Assembly: GCF_029227915.1 (NCBI RefSeq)
Contig: NC_079884.1
Location: forward strand, 13,950,001 to 14,014,000
DNA: 64,000 nucleotides
Origin: Hydractinia symbiolongicarpus
Taxonomy: Eukaryota > Cnidaria > Hydrozoa > Anthoathecata > Hydractiniidae
Direction of reading: 5' to 3'
The notes beneath the pieces are model-generated. The model did not search any database. It was not told the origin of the DNA and saw only the letters and a program-made list of their open reading frames with translations. Each line of letters opens with the position of its first letter. Position 1 is the first letter of the stretch. Both the position numbers and the translations under genes were made by a program. Shown here in pieces: positions 35,412-47,200 of the stretch.

Positions 35412-38400
35412 TTAAGGCTCACTTTCATCACAAGATAGTCTCTTTAACGGTGGCCAATCAGAATTATTTTTCAACGTGTTATAAATATGTTTATATTCAT
35501 TACGAGGCTCTTTTTTGCCTCGAACATAATCGCTTAGACGTTTTACCATTGCAGATGGTAAGAATATCTTCTCCACAACATAGGACACGTAAAAATGACC
35601 AAAAGAGATCAGCACCAACGACAGCAAAAATTTCCAGCTTGGTACGGACGCGATCAGGAATAACTTTCGAATAGCTTCTGGTGGATCCAGGGATATGTAG
35701 GTAGTAAATATGGTAGCACAAATAAACATTAACACATATTTGTAGTTGAGGTAGAGTGGCTTGCGATATGGTTTTCCTGAGGCGCACACTGCAGATAACC
35801 AGATGTATTGAAAATATGACACGGTTAACACTGCAACATTCTCATAACTGACAAAATTTAATTCTTCTTTTTCGTTCTCTTTAAAAGAAGAAGGCGGTTT
35901 GTACCAATAGATGTGTCTGACATAAATAAATGCACCAAATTGAAAAATGAACAGGATGAGAGTTTGAAGAAGAATACCTCCCAGAAATATTGGATGAACT
36001 AATTTACCAGGTGGACGTTTCTTGGTCATTTTATCACTGGCTTCAGATTGTATCATAGTTACAACCAATGGCAGATTCAAGAACAAATCAACATATAAAA
36101 ACTGAAAATCGGAATAATTAGAGTTGCTTGAGTATAATATGAGAACTCCAATGAATTGCAGGAAACTATACAATGCCATGTATTTGAAAATACCAAATGA
36201 CGTCACTAGTGCTGCTCTTCCTTCCTTTAGCAACAGTGGAACGCAAGATATGTCGAATACTTTTGATGTGAAAGGTGATGCAACTGAAGCCTCTGTGTTG
36301 GAAAGAGCAATTCCTGAAACAAAGGATACATTATAGAACTTACTGTAAGTTAAGCAAGATAGAGATAACGGTGAAGGAAGACTGTACTCTTCCCTGCCTA
36401 ATATTAGGAAGGGACTTCGCTTGCGATTTTAATTAATTAGAACCCCTCCTCAAATCAGAATTCTTTGTGTTATTTTCCACCCCAACCATTGACATTTAAC
36501 ACCCCCCCAAATCTGCTTAAAAAATAAATAAAGGGCATTTCACGAAAAGTCGTTGTGAGATTTCAAGAAACATTATCCTATTAACTGTTGTCAGAGAATT
36601 TAACACATACAATATCATTGAATTCAAGATAAAGAGTAAGTTCTTTAATTATCATGCCGATAAGTCTTTAATTCATCGTTTGTCCCCAGTAGAGTTTATC
36701 AAATGCATTTCCACATTTCATTAACGTCTGATGTGTGTCTGCTTCTTTCTTGTTCTCGTGTGGTAATGGTGCTTCCTTAAGTAAACATCAGCTTAATTTT
36801 TAGCACTTCCTTGTGGAACCTGTATGTTATCTTTTATTTGACTTTTCGTGTGTACTGGCATCAAACGAATTTATTCTTTACGTCCTTAACCGTTTCTAAG
36901 ATCTACTTTACGAGAATGACATACGAATAGTCCGGAAATGAGGGATTGACTATACAGCTTTCTTTGGGGACTGAACTTCTCTCGTTTGTCAGGTTTTTCT
37001 CCATCCGTTTTAAATCTGATTCAAAATCTTTCCCTTTTAACATATTTTCGTTCAGTTCCTCACCATCGCAATTGTATAGTTACACAAATTCTCCAGAAGA
37101 TTATTATCATGTTTATTGCTATTGGTGCCTCTGCGCACTTCTTCATTTGGCAAAATTCGCGAGCCAGAAGATTCTTAGTATAATCATATTTTTTTGTTTA
37201 TCTACATATTCTTTATATACTTCATTCCATGCGTTGTTAAACATTTGCATTATCTGGTCCCTTTATGGCTTAGGGATTATAACTGGATTTTTGATAGCAT
37301 TAACTTTATGCCTTTCTTACGATAAATAGCATTGCTTAAACTATGATAAGTTGTGAAGTTTGGATCTCTTTTGTCATGCCACCACCAATACGTATCAAAA
37401 AATATTTTTTGTTAAGTTAGGAAGAATCATTTTAATGTGAGCTGAATGAGCATTGAGTATCAATGCGCTATGCTAGGGAGAATGTAACTGGGTTGGTGGC
37501 AGACATATTCAAGCTTATGATTGACACGATGTGATTCTTTCACTATCCAATACAATTTAATTTAGTCTGGGAATGACAATCACATTTTTAAAAAAAATTC
37601 CTGATATTAAGAATTTCCAGCGTTGGGCATTATTTCATTTAATATAGCTAATATATGGCTATTTCGAAAGTTTTTAAATTGTCCATAGTTATCAGATCGT
37701 GCATCTAATGTCAAATGTTTCAGGGTCTGAAAATGGTTTTCACATTTGAAGGTAAAGCAATGCATGAGCACAATCATGCAGTATTAATGATTTCAAACGT
37801 TTACATATAGGAGGATAAATGGATGAAAATTTAACTCTAGTGAGAACCAAATGCTCCATCAAGACAAAATCTTTTATATTCCATTCGTAAGACAAAGACA
37901 TCCCATCTGTTAAAAGTGACATTAATTGACAATTTTTATAATCCCAATTTGAGATTCTTGTTTTTGGAGTCGATCAATTTTGGCCCACATTTGCACAATT
38001 TTTGGGATTGCTGTAAACCGTTGCAGAAGTTAGTTTTGGGAAAATTTTCTGCGAAAATTTCCTTATTTAATGCAAGGGTAATTGCGTAGGATACTGATAA
38101 AATGTTAAGAAGAACATGTAAATAATAGCAATAAATAGTTACCTGCATGTGCAGCTTTAAGTGCACCACAATCGTTCGCACCATCTCCACACATCCCCAC
38201 TCCATATCCAATCTTTTTCAAATCTTCAACAAGAATGGTTTTCTGGTCTGGAGACATTCTAGCAAAAATAGAGGCCGACATTAAAATTTTCGGCAACAAG
38301 CCTGCGTATTTCTCCCTTAGACGCATAAACGTGCTACCATTCAGAGCAACAGTGTAGTCAAGATTGTTGTACTCTACATTTACAACTGCGTCCAAAGTTT

Positions 38401-41100
38401 TAGAAACTTCACTATCCTCACGTTGCAAGACATCGTAGGTCAGTTTATCTTCCTCACCGAATTTAACTTCGATAATCTTTTGATATGACTTGACAATGTC
38501 TACTTCCCTGGCAACAGAAGCTGCTGTGTATAGATTATCGCCAGTCGCCATGATTGTTCTGATGTTTGCATTTTCTAAAGTTTTAATAACATTTTTAGAA
38601 GCTGGTTTCAAAACGTTCTCAAAAATGATCAATCCAAGAAACTGCAACTCAGATTCGACTTCAGATCGAGACAATTTTTTTAAATGATGCCATTTTGTTG
38701 ATGAAGGTAAATTTTTAGTTGCAACAGCGAGAACTCTACTCCCCGCTTTTGTGAATTCCATCAGTATATCCAAAATCCCGACTGGTTTGCTTTCCTCCTG
38801 ACAAAAAGAAAGTATCATCTCTGGAGAGCCTTTAGCATATACCGTCATATTGGAGTGGCCAAGTTGTTTTGTGATCACACTCATTCTTTGTAAAGACGAT
38901 TCAAACGGATACTGTTTCAAAATACCAATCTCTTTTGCGTTCTCTATATCACCGTCAAAGACTGTCTCTTGTGAAGCATCAGTAGCAGAAATTATTTTTG
39001 GAGGAGAAACCGTAACAGGGGCGAGTAGCTGGTACTTCGAACCAGATTCATCGCTTGGTTCATTGATTTTCCATTTTGTAAAATCAAACATATAGGAATC
39101 GAGAGGATCACCAATTAACTGTCCTTTAAAGATAGTTAAGCTGTGACAGCAAGCCATTGCTATAAAAGAAAAAACCCGAACAATATAAGATGACTGGAAT
39201 ATTCAATCGGGCCAACGGACGCTTGGAGTCCAAAAATGTTTTGGACTCCAAGCACGTCCTTATACCATATGGTTGAAATGCTATTATGATTCTAATATGG
39301 CTATAATATGGTGGTTAGAATGTGATAGAAAATATTACATAGACTAATCGTCAACCCGTGGAAAAATCCACAGGGTCGCCTGTCCTTCATATCGCATTTC
39401 GTGATTCCATAACAGACAGACAAACAAACAGACGACGGCTATTATTATAGAGAGGCAATCTAAAAATGATAATGTGCATGGAATTCCACCCTGGATGCCC
39501 AGAGTGTCAGATTCACAGAAATAGATCAAAGAAAAGACTAAACAATGACGTAACCTTTTACAAGACTAGAGTCTCGTATCGTATTAACAGAATGCTCCAT
39601 TGGTTGGGCAACATTGTCCTCCAATCTGACCACGCCCGAAACAGCCAATGTATCTTCAGTTAATGTTCCAGTCTTGTCAAACACAAACATCTTCACTTTA
39701 CCACAAACATTTACACGTGCCGGATCGATGCAGTAAATCCGCTTTTTTCGTAGACGATGGAGAGCGTACATTAATCCAATAGACATGCATGCGGGTAAAG
39801 CCGGCGGAACTGCGATTGTAAATACGTCTAGTGATTTTCTTGCTATAACACCTGGGGGCTCACCGTGTCTTATAAATATGATGATGGTATAAACAAAACC
39901 AAAAAATGCAAGGAAACCAAGAAATAAAATAAATTTCATCGAATCTCGGAAAAATGTGAAGTGAACTGGTTTTGGGTGGATGATTGAACGAATTAAACGT
40001 CCCTTTAACGTACAAAATCCAGTGCGAATGACTACAGCAAGAATTCGCGTGTCTTCCCCATAAAAATGAGCTTGTAGAATTTCTGTCCCGTTATATAAAG
40101 TATGTCTTTTATGCATGTTTACTGAGAATATTTCCGTCAACACGCTTCCACTCGCTGAAGTCATGCCATCAATGCCTGTTTTGGTAGTTGGAAAACTCTC
40201 TCCTGTCAGGGTGCTCTCATTTACAACACATCGTCCGTTTAAGAGAACGGCATCACAAGGAAGATGGAGACCTTCTGGTGGGATTACTAGAACATCGCCA
40301 GGAACCAAATCCTTTGAAGATTTAGAAGTTACATCAACTCCGTTTTCTCCACGTGATAAAATCTTCACATTAAATGCATCAGCTACCATATCATGGAGTT
40401 TCTGCAGATGGCTTTTAGTTTCATAGGTGTTTAGTATAAGTGAAAATAATGTCATCAGAACGATCACACTAGCATAGTATATATAGTTGTCACTGTACCA
40501 AAGAGAAACACTAAAAACTTGAAAAACATAAAACGGATCAGCAACAAGTTGTATGAAGACTATAAAGTAGGAACGAACTGGAACATTGATGAAATTTTCT
40601 CCATGAAGGATTAATTTCTGTAAACACGAACCACGCGACAATCCTTGTGAAATTTCATATATTTCCTTCACTGTGAGAATTTCATCTAGTCCAGAAATTT
40701 CAAATGCTCTATCATACTTGGAGTTAAAGTAATAACGCAAGAATTTATGTTCGAAATATTTAAAACACGATCTTGATAAAAGTTCCAATTCAAAATTAGA
40801 AAATTGTTTATCCTTTAATTCTTTGTGTTCTTTACTGTAATTTACTGTCTTCATTTTGCTCAAATACAACTGTCCACCATGTGTCTGCTTGATCAGCAGA
40901 GTTGTCGCCTCCTCAAGAGCACATTTAGAATGAGTGAATTTCATTCTTCGAACTGGATACCAATACCCAAGAAGAAAAATCAACCCAACGCTTAAAAAAC
41001 CAATTATGTAAAACAGCACAGTGTAACTCGTGTTGCTTTTAAATCCATCGACGCGAAATTCTTCTTCAGAATCTTCATGCACAACGAGCGTACACGCCAT
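35412..41100 (-). CDS. ATP13A-like: P5B-type P-type ATPase, copy 3 (3 exons, weak first splice donor)
   Basis: Exons, complement of: 39555-41100, 38143-39159, 35412-36313; joined in phase 1 at both junctions they give 1154 aa. The M4 motif is PPALPACMSIG, the standard P5B form. TGES, DKTGTLTED (about residue 475), KGSPE, MATGDN and GDGANDCGALKAAHAG are all present. The C-terminus continues to LSCDESEP. The oddity is the donor after SSLVK, which is GTTACG rather than the GTAAGA seen in copies 1 and 2. The intron sequence from that point shares nothing obvious with theirs. If this donor fails, translation would end seven codons later as a 520-aa fragment cut off after the phosphorylation motif. 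Intron 1 holds a hairpin and a mini-Helitron; intron 2 holds an F-box gene fragment. Confidence 0.9.
37600..37947 (-). pseudogene. internal fragment of the F-box/LRR gene inside an ATPase intron
   Basis: About 348 bp closely match 61508-61856 of the F-box/LRR gene, on the same strand, with scattered substitutions and small indels that break the frame. A 60-aa stretch (LLTDGMSLSYEWNIKDF, then LEHLVLTRVKFSSIYPP in the parent) is still readable. No poly-A tail or target duplication is seen, and the copy starts and stops mid-gene. This points to segmental copying, not a complete retrocopy. Confidence 0.9.
39218..39258. repeat. perfect 15-bp hairpin in ATPase copy 3 intron 1
   Basis: GCTTGGAGTCCAAAA (39221-39235) and TTTTGGACTCCAAGC (39239-39253) are exact inverses with a 3-nt loop. 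The outer bases GGACG and CGTCC extend the pairing. It is not found in the matching intron of copies 1 or 2. Confidence 0.75.
39344..39453 (-). mobile_element. mini-Helitron, copy a (ATPase copy 3 intron 1)
   Basis: Read on the minus strand it starts TCTCTATAATAATAGCCGTC and runs through a CTGTCTGT-rich tract. It ends with the hairpin GTGGATTTTTCCAC followed about 10 nt later by TTAG (CTAG in sister copies). A 5'-TC start, a hairpin and a CTRR end are the Helitron hallmarks. It is only 110 bp, with no coding capacity. Confidence 0.7.
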
Positions 41101-41918
41101 TTTTCAATTGCCAAAGTGTTTTCTTTCTCTAGATGATTATATGTCACGGTCTCTATTGTCAAATAAAGTTTGTTTACATTTTAAAGTTATAAATTTTCAT
41201 GTTTGTTTGTTTTTCTTATCTCATTTTCCTGATTTTCTTAATTCGTGTGAACTTTACGTCACTTAATATTGTTGTCGTGTCCCATAATATAAAATTTTCT
41301 CATGTCAAAAGTAGAAAGTCGTAAATATAGTGACATTCATTGTCAGGATGCACTTTCGTTGTTCCCATGTGCCTTAAGTTAGGTTTCCATGTGACTGCAT
41401 TTTTCGCCGCTCGAGAGATTTTTCCTACAAGTATCCGCAATGAAGTAAAATGACTGCTTACTCAGCATTTCTCGAGCTTTATATCCAATGAAATTTAAAG
41501 AAATGTAAGCAGTTGCGCAGTCCATCTTTTTTTAAGAAAAATATGAGGAGAATTTTTTACAAAAGTTTACAAAATAGCCATTACCTATTCTCAAAAATGG
41601 AACCAAAATAGAATGACCTGATTCAGCGAGCATGAAGGTGATCAACAAAAGTTATAAATTTATAAATTCGTATCACATCTTTTTGACAAACACAAAAACA
41701 ACAACTTTTTAAGGGAGCATTAGTAGAAGTGAAATTCATAACTTAAGTATAAATAATAACGGGAAACTCTTCTTTCCTTAAAAAGTTTTCTCATCCATAT
41801 CTGTTTCCTATCACTTGAAATGTTTAAGATAACAAATATCCGCGAAAATTAGTACCAGAATTGTGAAATATTGCGAGTTCTTGTTAATCATGAAATGCCT
41901 AAAAAACATTGACAAGGA

Positions 41919-42030
41919 ACCAGGCTCGTCCCCAGGCTCTTGTGGCCGCTGAGTTGTTATTGCGGAGTGGCCAACCATTTTCACCGTTATCAAATTCATC
42001 AAAAGGCAAAAAGCTCTGGAATCGAGGTTG
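41919..42030. mobile_element. MITE family with CTCGTCCCCAGG / CGAGGTTG ends, copy 1
   Basis: The left end is CCAGGCTCGTCCCCAGGCTC. The right end, GCTCTGGAATCGAGGTTG, is its imperfect inverse. The middle has 'tgtggccgctgagttg'. The same design recurs at 42538, 44598 (left end only), 46939 and 48247; partial copies are at 6577 and 63650. Confidence 0.65.
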
Positions 42031-42537
42031 ACTAGAAACACGTCAACTATGTTGTTTTCGTTTTCTCTGAGTGTCGTTAGTTTAAACAGTTGTTATGTTT
42101 TTGCAAACTTGCATAACAAACTAATCGATATCGTTTATTGTTATTGAAATCTGGATCTAAGTACAACGTCGTAAAAAAGGGGAGAATGGTATTGTCAAAT
42201 TTAAACCGCCAATATTTCAAAACCAATAAACAGACATATAAATTTGCTAAAAAATAAAAAAAGACTCCAAAAGTACATTGGTTTGATGTATAAATTTAAT
42301 GTTTATTTTACGATACATAATGTTTTGTCTTTACAAAAATCCAAATCCACATGTCACCATAACTCTTCCCTAAATACAGAACGCTTCAAGTAGCCAGAAT
42401 CAATAAAAAACCGAGAGACAAAAGTCATTACCATTGACAACTGTATTCTGCTTTCAGTCAAAACAAAAATTTGATAAGATAGAATATTTTCGTATTTTCA
42501 TTATATTCTAAGCTTCCATCCATATAAGGTGTTCTTA

Positions 42538-42621
42538 AACCTCGATCCCAGTACCTGTTGTATCGGACGTCGAGATAAACGCAGCGCCGATGTAAGACAA
42601 AAATTCTTGGGAACGAGGTTG
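42538..42621. mobile_element. CTCGTCCCCAGG MITE, copy 2
   Basis: AACCTCGATCCCAGTA at the left and TTGGGAACGAGGTT at the right are inverted repeats. It is about 84 bp with a different middle from the other copies. Confidence 0.65.
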
Positions 42622-44281
42622 GGTGTTTTCACGAAATTTCTATGGCGTGTTTTTTTGTTTACCCGAGATGCTTGCATATTTGAGGGAACCGGAGCTAACC
42701 TTGAACAGCAAAATTGAAATGCATACCTTAGGGAAATTTCTTTTCGCGAAGTTAGTAGCTAAGACCTGATGTTATTCGAGACCAAAAATTCACGAATTTT
42801 GCGAGAAAGAAATTTATCAACAATGTTTTAATTCCCCCGAAAAATATTCTCCTCAAGGTAAATTTATTTTTACTAGGTTTGTCATGGAATATAGTCACAT
42901 CTTACAGAATACGCTAATTAGTGCCAACTACTTAAAATTTCTAATTTAATCTGTTTTTAAATCAATTTAGTTAATAATTGGATGTAAAATCCGAAATATT
43001 ATCTTGAAACAAAATACACCATGCTGTGTATTAAAACAGGAATAGTCTTAGATACAAATTATTGTTTGCAAAAGATCAAACCCGAGTCTATTTTGTGCCA
43101 CAAAGCCAACACCGCAATTCAAGATGTGAATCCTCTTACAATTTGCCGAGAATTGCTTTAAGTGACTCCTCTCTCAGTGCGAAATAAAATTTATGCTTTC
43201 ATAATAATAGCAATATCTGCTGCAAAATAAATTACTTTATTTGCCACTCAAATTTCGTGCCTTAATTTTCGCGCTACAAATTTCCGCTTTATCCAATGAT
43301 AAGGAAGCCTTCGTATAGCGCGTTTAAAAGCTGAAAACGTGTACTCGTGAGATCGTTTACGTGAAAACCGAAGTAAAATCAAATCGGTTTGAGTTTTTTT
43401 CTCTTTACGATGTATTTCTTAGAACTATTGACTTAATTTTTCAACACTTTGGACGAAGCAAAACTTTAAACCAATACAAATTTCTAAGCAAACACCGGAT
43501 TTGTCCTGATACAATTCAACTCAATGTGAAATATCATAGCTAGATTTTAAATACTACAGGGACGCATATATTGATAACATGCTTTTTAGTGTGAACAATT
43601 GGTTTGAAATTTCACTTCGGTTCCAGGTAAACGATTTCTAATGATTAAACGTCGACTTTTATAATATTGGGACATCAATATCAAAAAGTCGAAAAGGTTT
43701 CGTAATATCAAAGTGAATAGAAAAAAAATTAACATTGCTAAGCATTAAAATTAAAAACAGGTTGCTATACTACGTATAATATAAAAAAAAGATTCACTTA
43801 ATTCACTTCATTCTCCAATGCAAGTGAATGTATAAAAGATACAAAATGTCCTGGGGTTAAAGTTGTTAACTCACACTAAAATGTTCGCACATTCATTCCT
43901 CGCGCCCCGCATCCACGTACAGCGCACATCTAATTTCCGCGCGCATTTTTTTAAAAATGAAAGTATAACATAACTTTTATGTTTATATTTTTGAAGCCAA
44001 ACGGATCTTTTAGCACTGGTGATTAATGCTCACAGGCTGCGCCAATCTTTACAGATTCACGAAAAAAAAAATGATTACGAAACTTTAAATCTCGCTATTT
44101 GATTCGTCTATTTTCACGCATTCTTACTTTCGAACACTTCCTAAAAAGTTAAATGCGCGAAAAGTTGGTATTTACGCGCAACCAAGTAAACGCGTGCGAA
44201 AATTTTTATGAATCAAGCAAAGAATTTTAAACAATAGCTTTGATAATCATAATTAAAGAATCTAACAATTCTTTTCTATCC

Positions 44282-47200
44282 TTAATATATAGGTTCACCA
44301 GGCCTTGGTACGTAGCAATTATCGTCTTCTGGTCCACAAACTTTTAACCAGTTTTCTTCAATCTTTGCCTTCGGGTACAAACAGGCTGTGTTTCGATCAA
44401 CATGAATACGAATTGGTAAATAATATGCGTCTTTAATTCCTTTCCTATAAACAGCAAAAAATCGTGAAAAGCACAGCACATTCTACAACCCTTTACAAAA
44501 TCAACTAATATGTCGATAAAACCTCAACAAAATGCTTCGCAAATATCTATATCCGTGAAATTTAGATTTTTTCCATTTTGAAAATACGATTTACATCAAC
44601 CTCGTCCCGTCCCCAGGGTCTCGTGGCCCCTAAGTTATAACGGAGCGGCCAACAAAGAAAAAATTTCCTGGGTGCCAGTTTGGATTTATTTAATTTTTTT
44701 CTCCTCTGTTTCACCTAGAACTACATATAATATCAATATAATGTAAATTGTTTTGTCTCAGTTTATAAGTACAATATAACTGCTTATCAATTTCTTCTGT
44801 GAAATAGTACCCGAGGTCAAAAGAACAGACTAAGCTTGTGGGGTCGATACGCTGACTGAGGGTAATAATAGAAATCACAGAAAGAAATAGATAAATAGTT
44901 GTATTGTATTCTATAAACTGATCTATTTTGTTTGGTTTTGAAAAAACAAGAAATTATTTTCTAAAGATTTCCTTGTAAGGTTGTAAAAAATCAGGTTTTG
45001 TTACAAAACGAAATATAAGTTTGCAAAAAAGAGGCAAATTCGCAAACATTAATTACACATATTTTTTCACATTCATTTCCTCAAGTTATTTCAAACATCC
45101 TTGGTCACACGTTGAACTTCCGACGATGCTTACGAATATTTGGAAGGGAAGAAAAAACATCGAAACTGATTCAACAAACAAGTAAATTGCTTAGCAACTT
45201 TAAGCCTTTCCCATATTGGACTGTGGCTTCAGCATTCAAGATGTATATACCTTGAAATAGAGGTGAAAAGAACGCGATACAAAAGTACTTTACCTTTGTA
45301 TCGCGTTCAATTCAAGAACTGTATCAATGAAAATGTTAGATTCTAACCAACTACCAAAGCAAATCAAGTACCTTTCTAGCAATCAAGACTACCTTGCTGT
45401 AGATGGGCTTGCTTATATAAAAATGCTTAAATAAAAAGAATATTTAGTGAAATTAACAAAGTATTGATGTGATATTAAAAATTAAAAAAGGTAAATTTCG
45501 TTCTTTTATTTCCATTTTAAACCCTAAGATTATTTCGATTTATTTTTAGATAGCGAAAATAAAAACATTTACTTTAACAGAGCGCGCGACTTTTCATTAT
45601 TTTGACGTCACGCATAATTAGATTAATCTGAATGTTTTTAACCAATCTCGTGCTGTCACGTGACTAAGTCAGGGGGGGTGATTTTCGCAAAATGGCATAA
45701 AAATAAAATAAATTATTTGTCGCGTTCTATAAGAAGATTCTACGCGGCGATTAGACTTAATGAGACTTACTTTGTTAGTTCAACTTTGAATAACTCTGTG
45801 ATTCCTGCAGGTCCTCGCGATTTTTTTGACATTTCAATATACTTATCGTGTATTGCGGTTTTATTCTGTTTACCATGAAGAGCCTACAAAAAAGCATAAA
45901 AAGTAAATGCTTCCGAATGACTTTTTCACTTCTTCGTACACGCCTACTAAAAAATGGAGTTGTTAGATTTTGTTAAAAAGGGCTAGCTGTAACTTGACGT
46001 TTCGAATGAGTCTGACATTATATTAGAAATTGGACTGGCGTGCTAAAATATATATATATTTTCCGTATACTTGTAAGTGCATTCAGAGTTCAACTGGAAT
46101 GTTTCACTTGTTTCTTATTTAATAAGAATATGCTTTATAAAAATATCAGGCTGGAAATTCAGATTAAAACAATAAGTCTATTGTTCAGACAGTTTAGAAA
46201 TAACATTAATGACTGACTTAGTTGGAATTCTGATACTCTTATAAAAAAGTGTGTATTTCGCCATCTCGCTGTTCCTCGTGGGTTTCTTTATTGACTAATT
46301 CTCAGAATAAAAACCAAACGTCCTATATTCCTCATTCAGTGAAATGTCTGTATGTTTAGCACGCATGCGCACACATGTCTTATACATCATCGCAAAACGT
46401 TTCAAACCTTTAGATAAATGAATTTACGTCGCAGCAAGATTATTCACAATTCGCAGAGATTGTCTTTATCTAATATGCAGCGATTGAGAAATTCATTGCT
46501 GTTTGGGAGGTATCGGCGCGTTAAAGACTGAAGAAGTAAACAAAAAAAAAACGAATATTTACAAAGCAATTGACTTACTCCCATAAATGTAAAATGAGGA
46601 TGAAAAACAAAGTTTCCCAAACTATAATGAATCAATGTGTCATTCATCCACTCGTGTCCTTGCATGACATGCGGGTGACTGCCGATAATAAGATCAACGC
46701 CTAGTCCCTTCAGATATATTGCTACTTCTCTTTGCGGCTCGTTCGGAATGGCCATGTATTCTTTGCCCCAGTGAAGAAACAAGACAATCACATCCACTTT
46801 CTCCTAAAATGATTAACAAAATGTTGACCCCCACCCCCAAATGGGGGAAAGACAGAATAAAGAAGGATATATATGCTTTCAGTCGTATTGAATTTATGCA
46901 GCTGATTTTCACATTATTAATTTAAAATTGAAAATACCCAACTTCGTTTCCAGAGCATTTTGCCTTGTTGTCGGCTCAGGGTCCACAAAACCCTGGGAAC
47001 GAGGTTGGAAGAGAGCTACTTTACTAAAATCTACTCAATAAACTTGATTTACTTCGCGAGGTCATCTTGTATTTTTTGACACATGAAACGGTAAAAAGCC
47101 TTAGGGCTGGGGCTATGCCTCAAGAAAAAGGACATTATTGCTGCAGCTTCAGTTTTTACTTATTGAACAAGCGATATCCTACAAAAAGCAAAAAGATATA

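Larger units (their letters stand above)
41101..44281. other. intergenic, no gene recognised (contains two MITEs)
   Basis: AT-rich sequence upstream of ATPase copy 3 and downstream of the CapA-like gene. Apart from the two MITEs listed separately and several CGCGAA-rich patches (42730-42870, 43240-43290), I see no exon or RNA gene. Confidence 0.4.
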
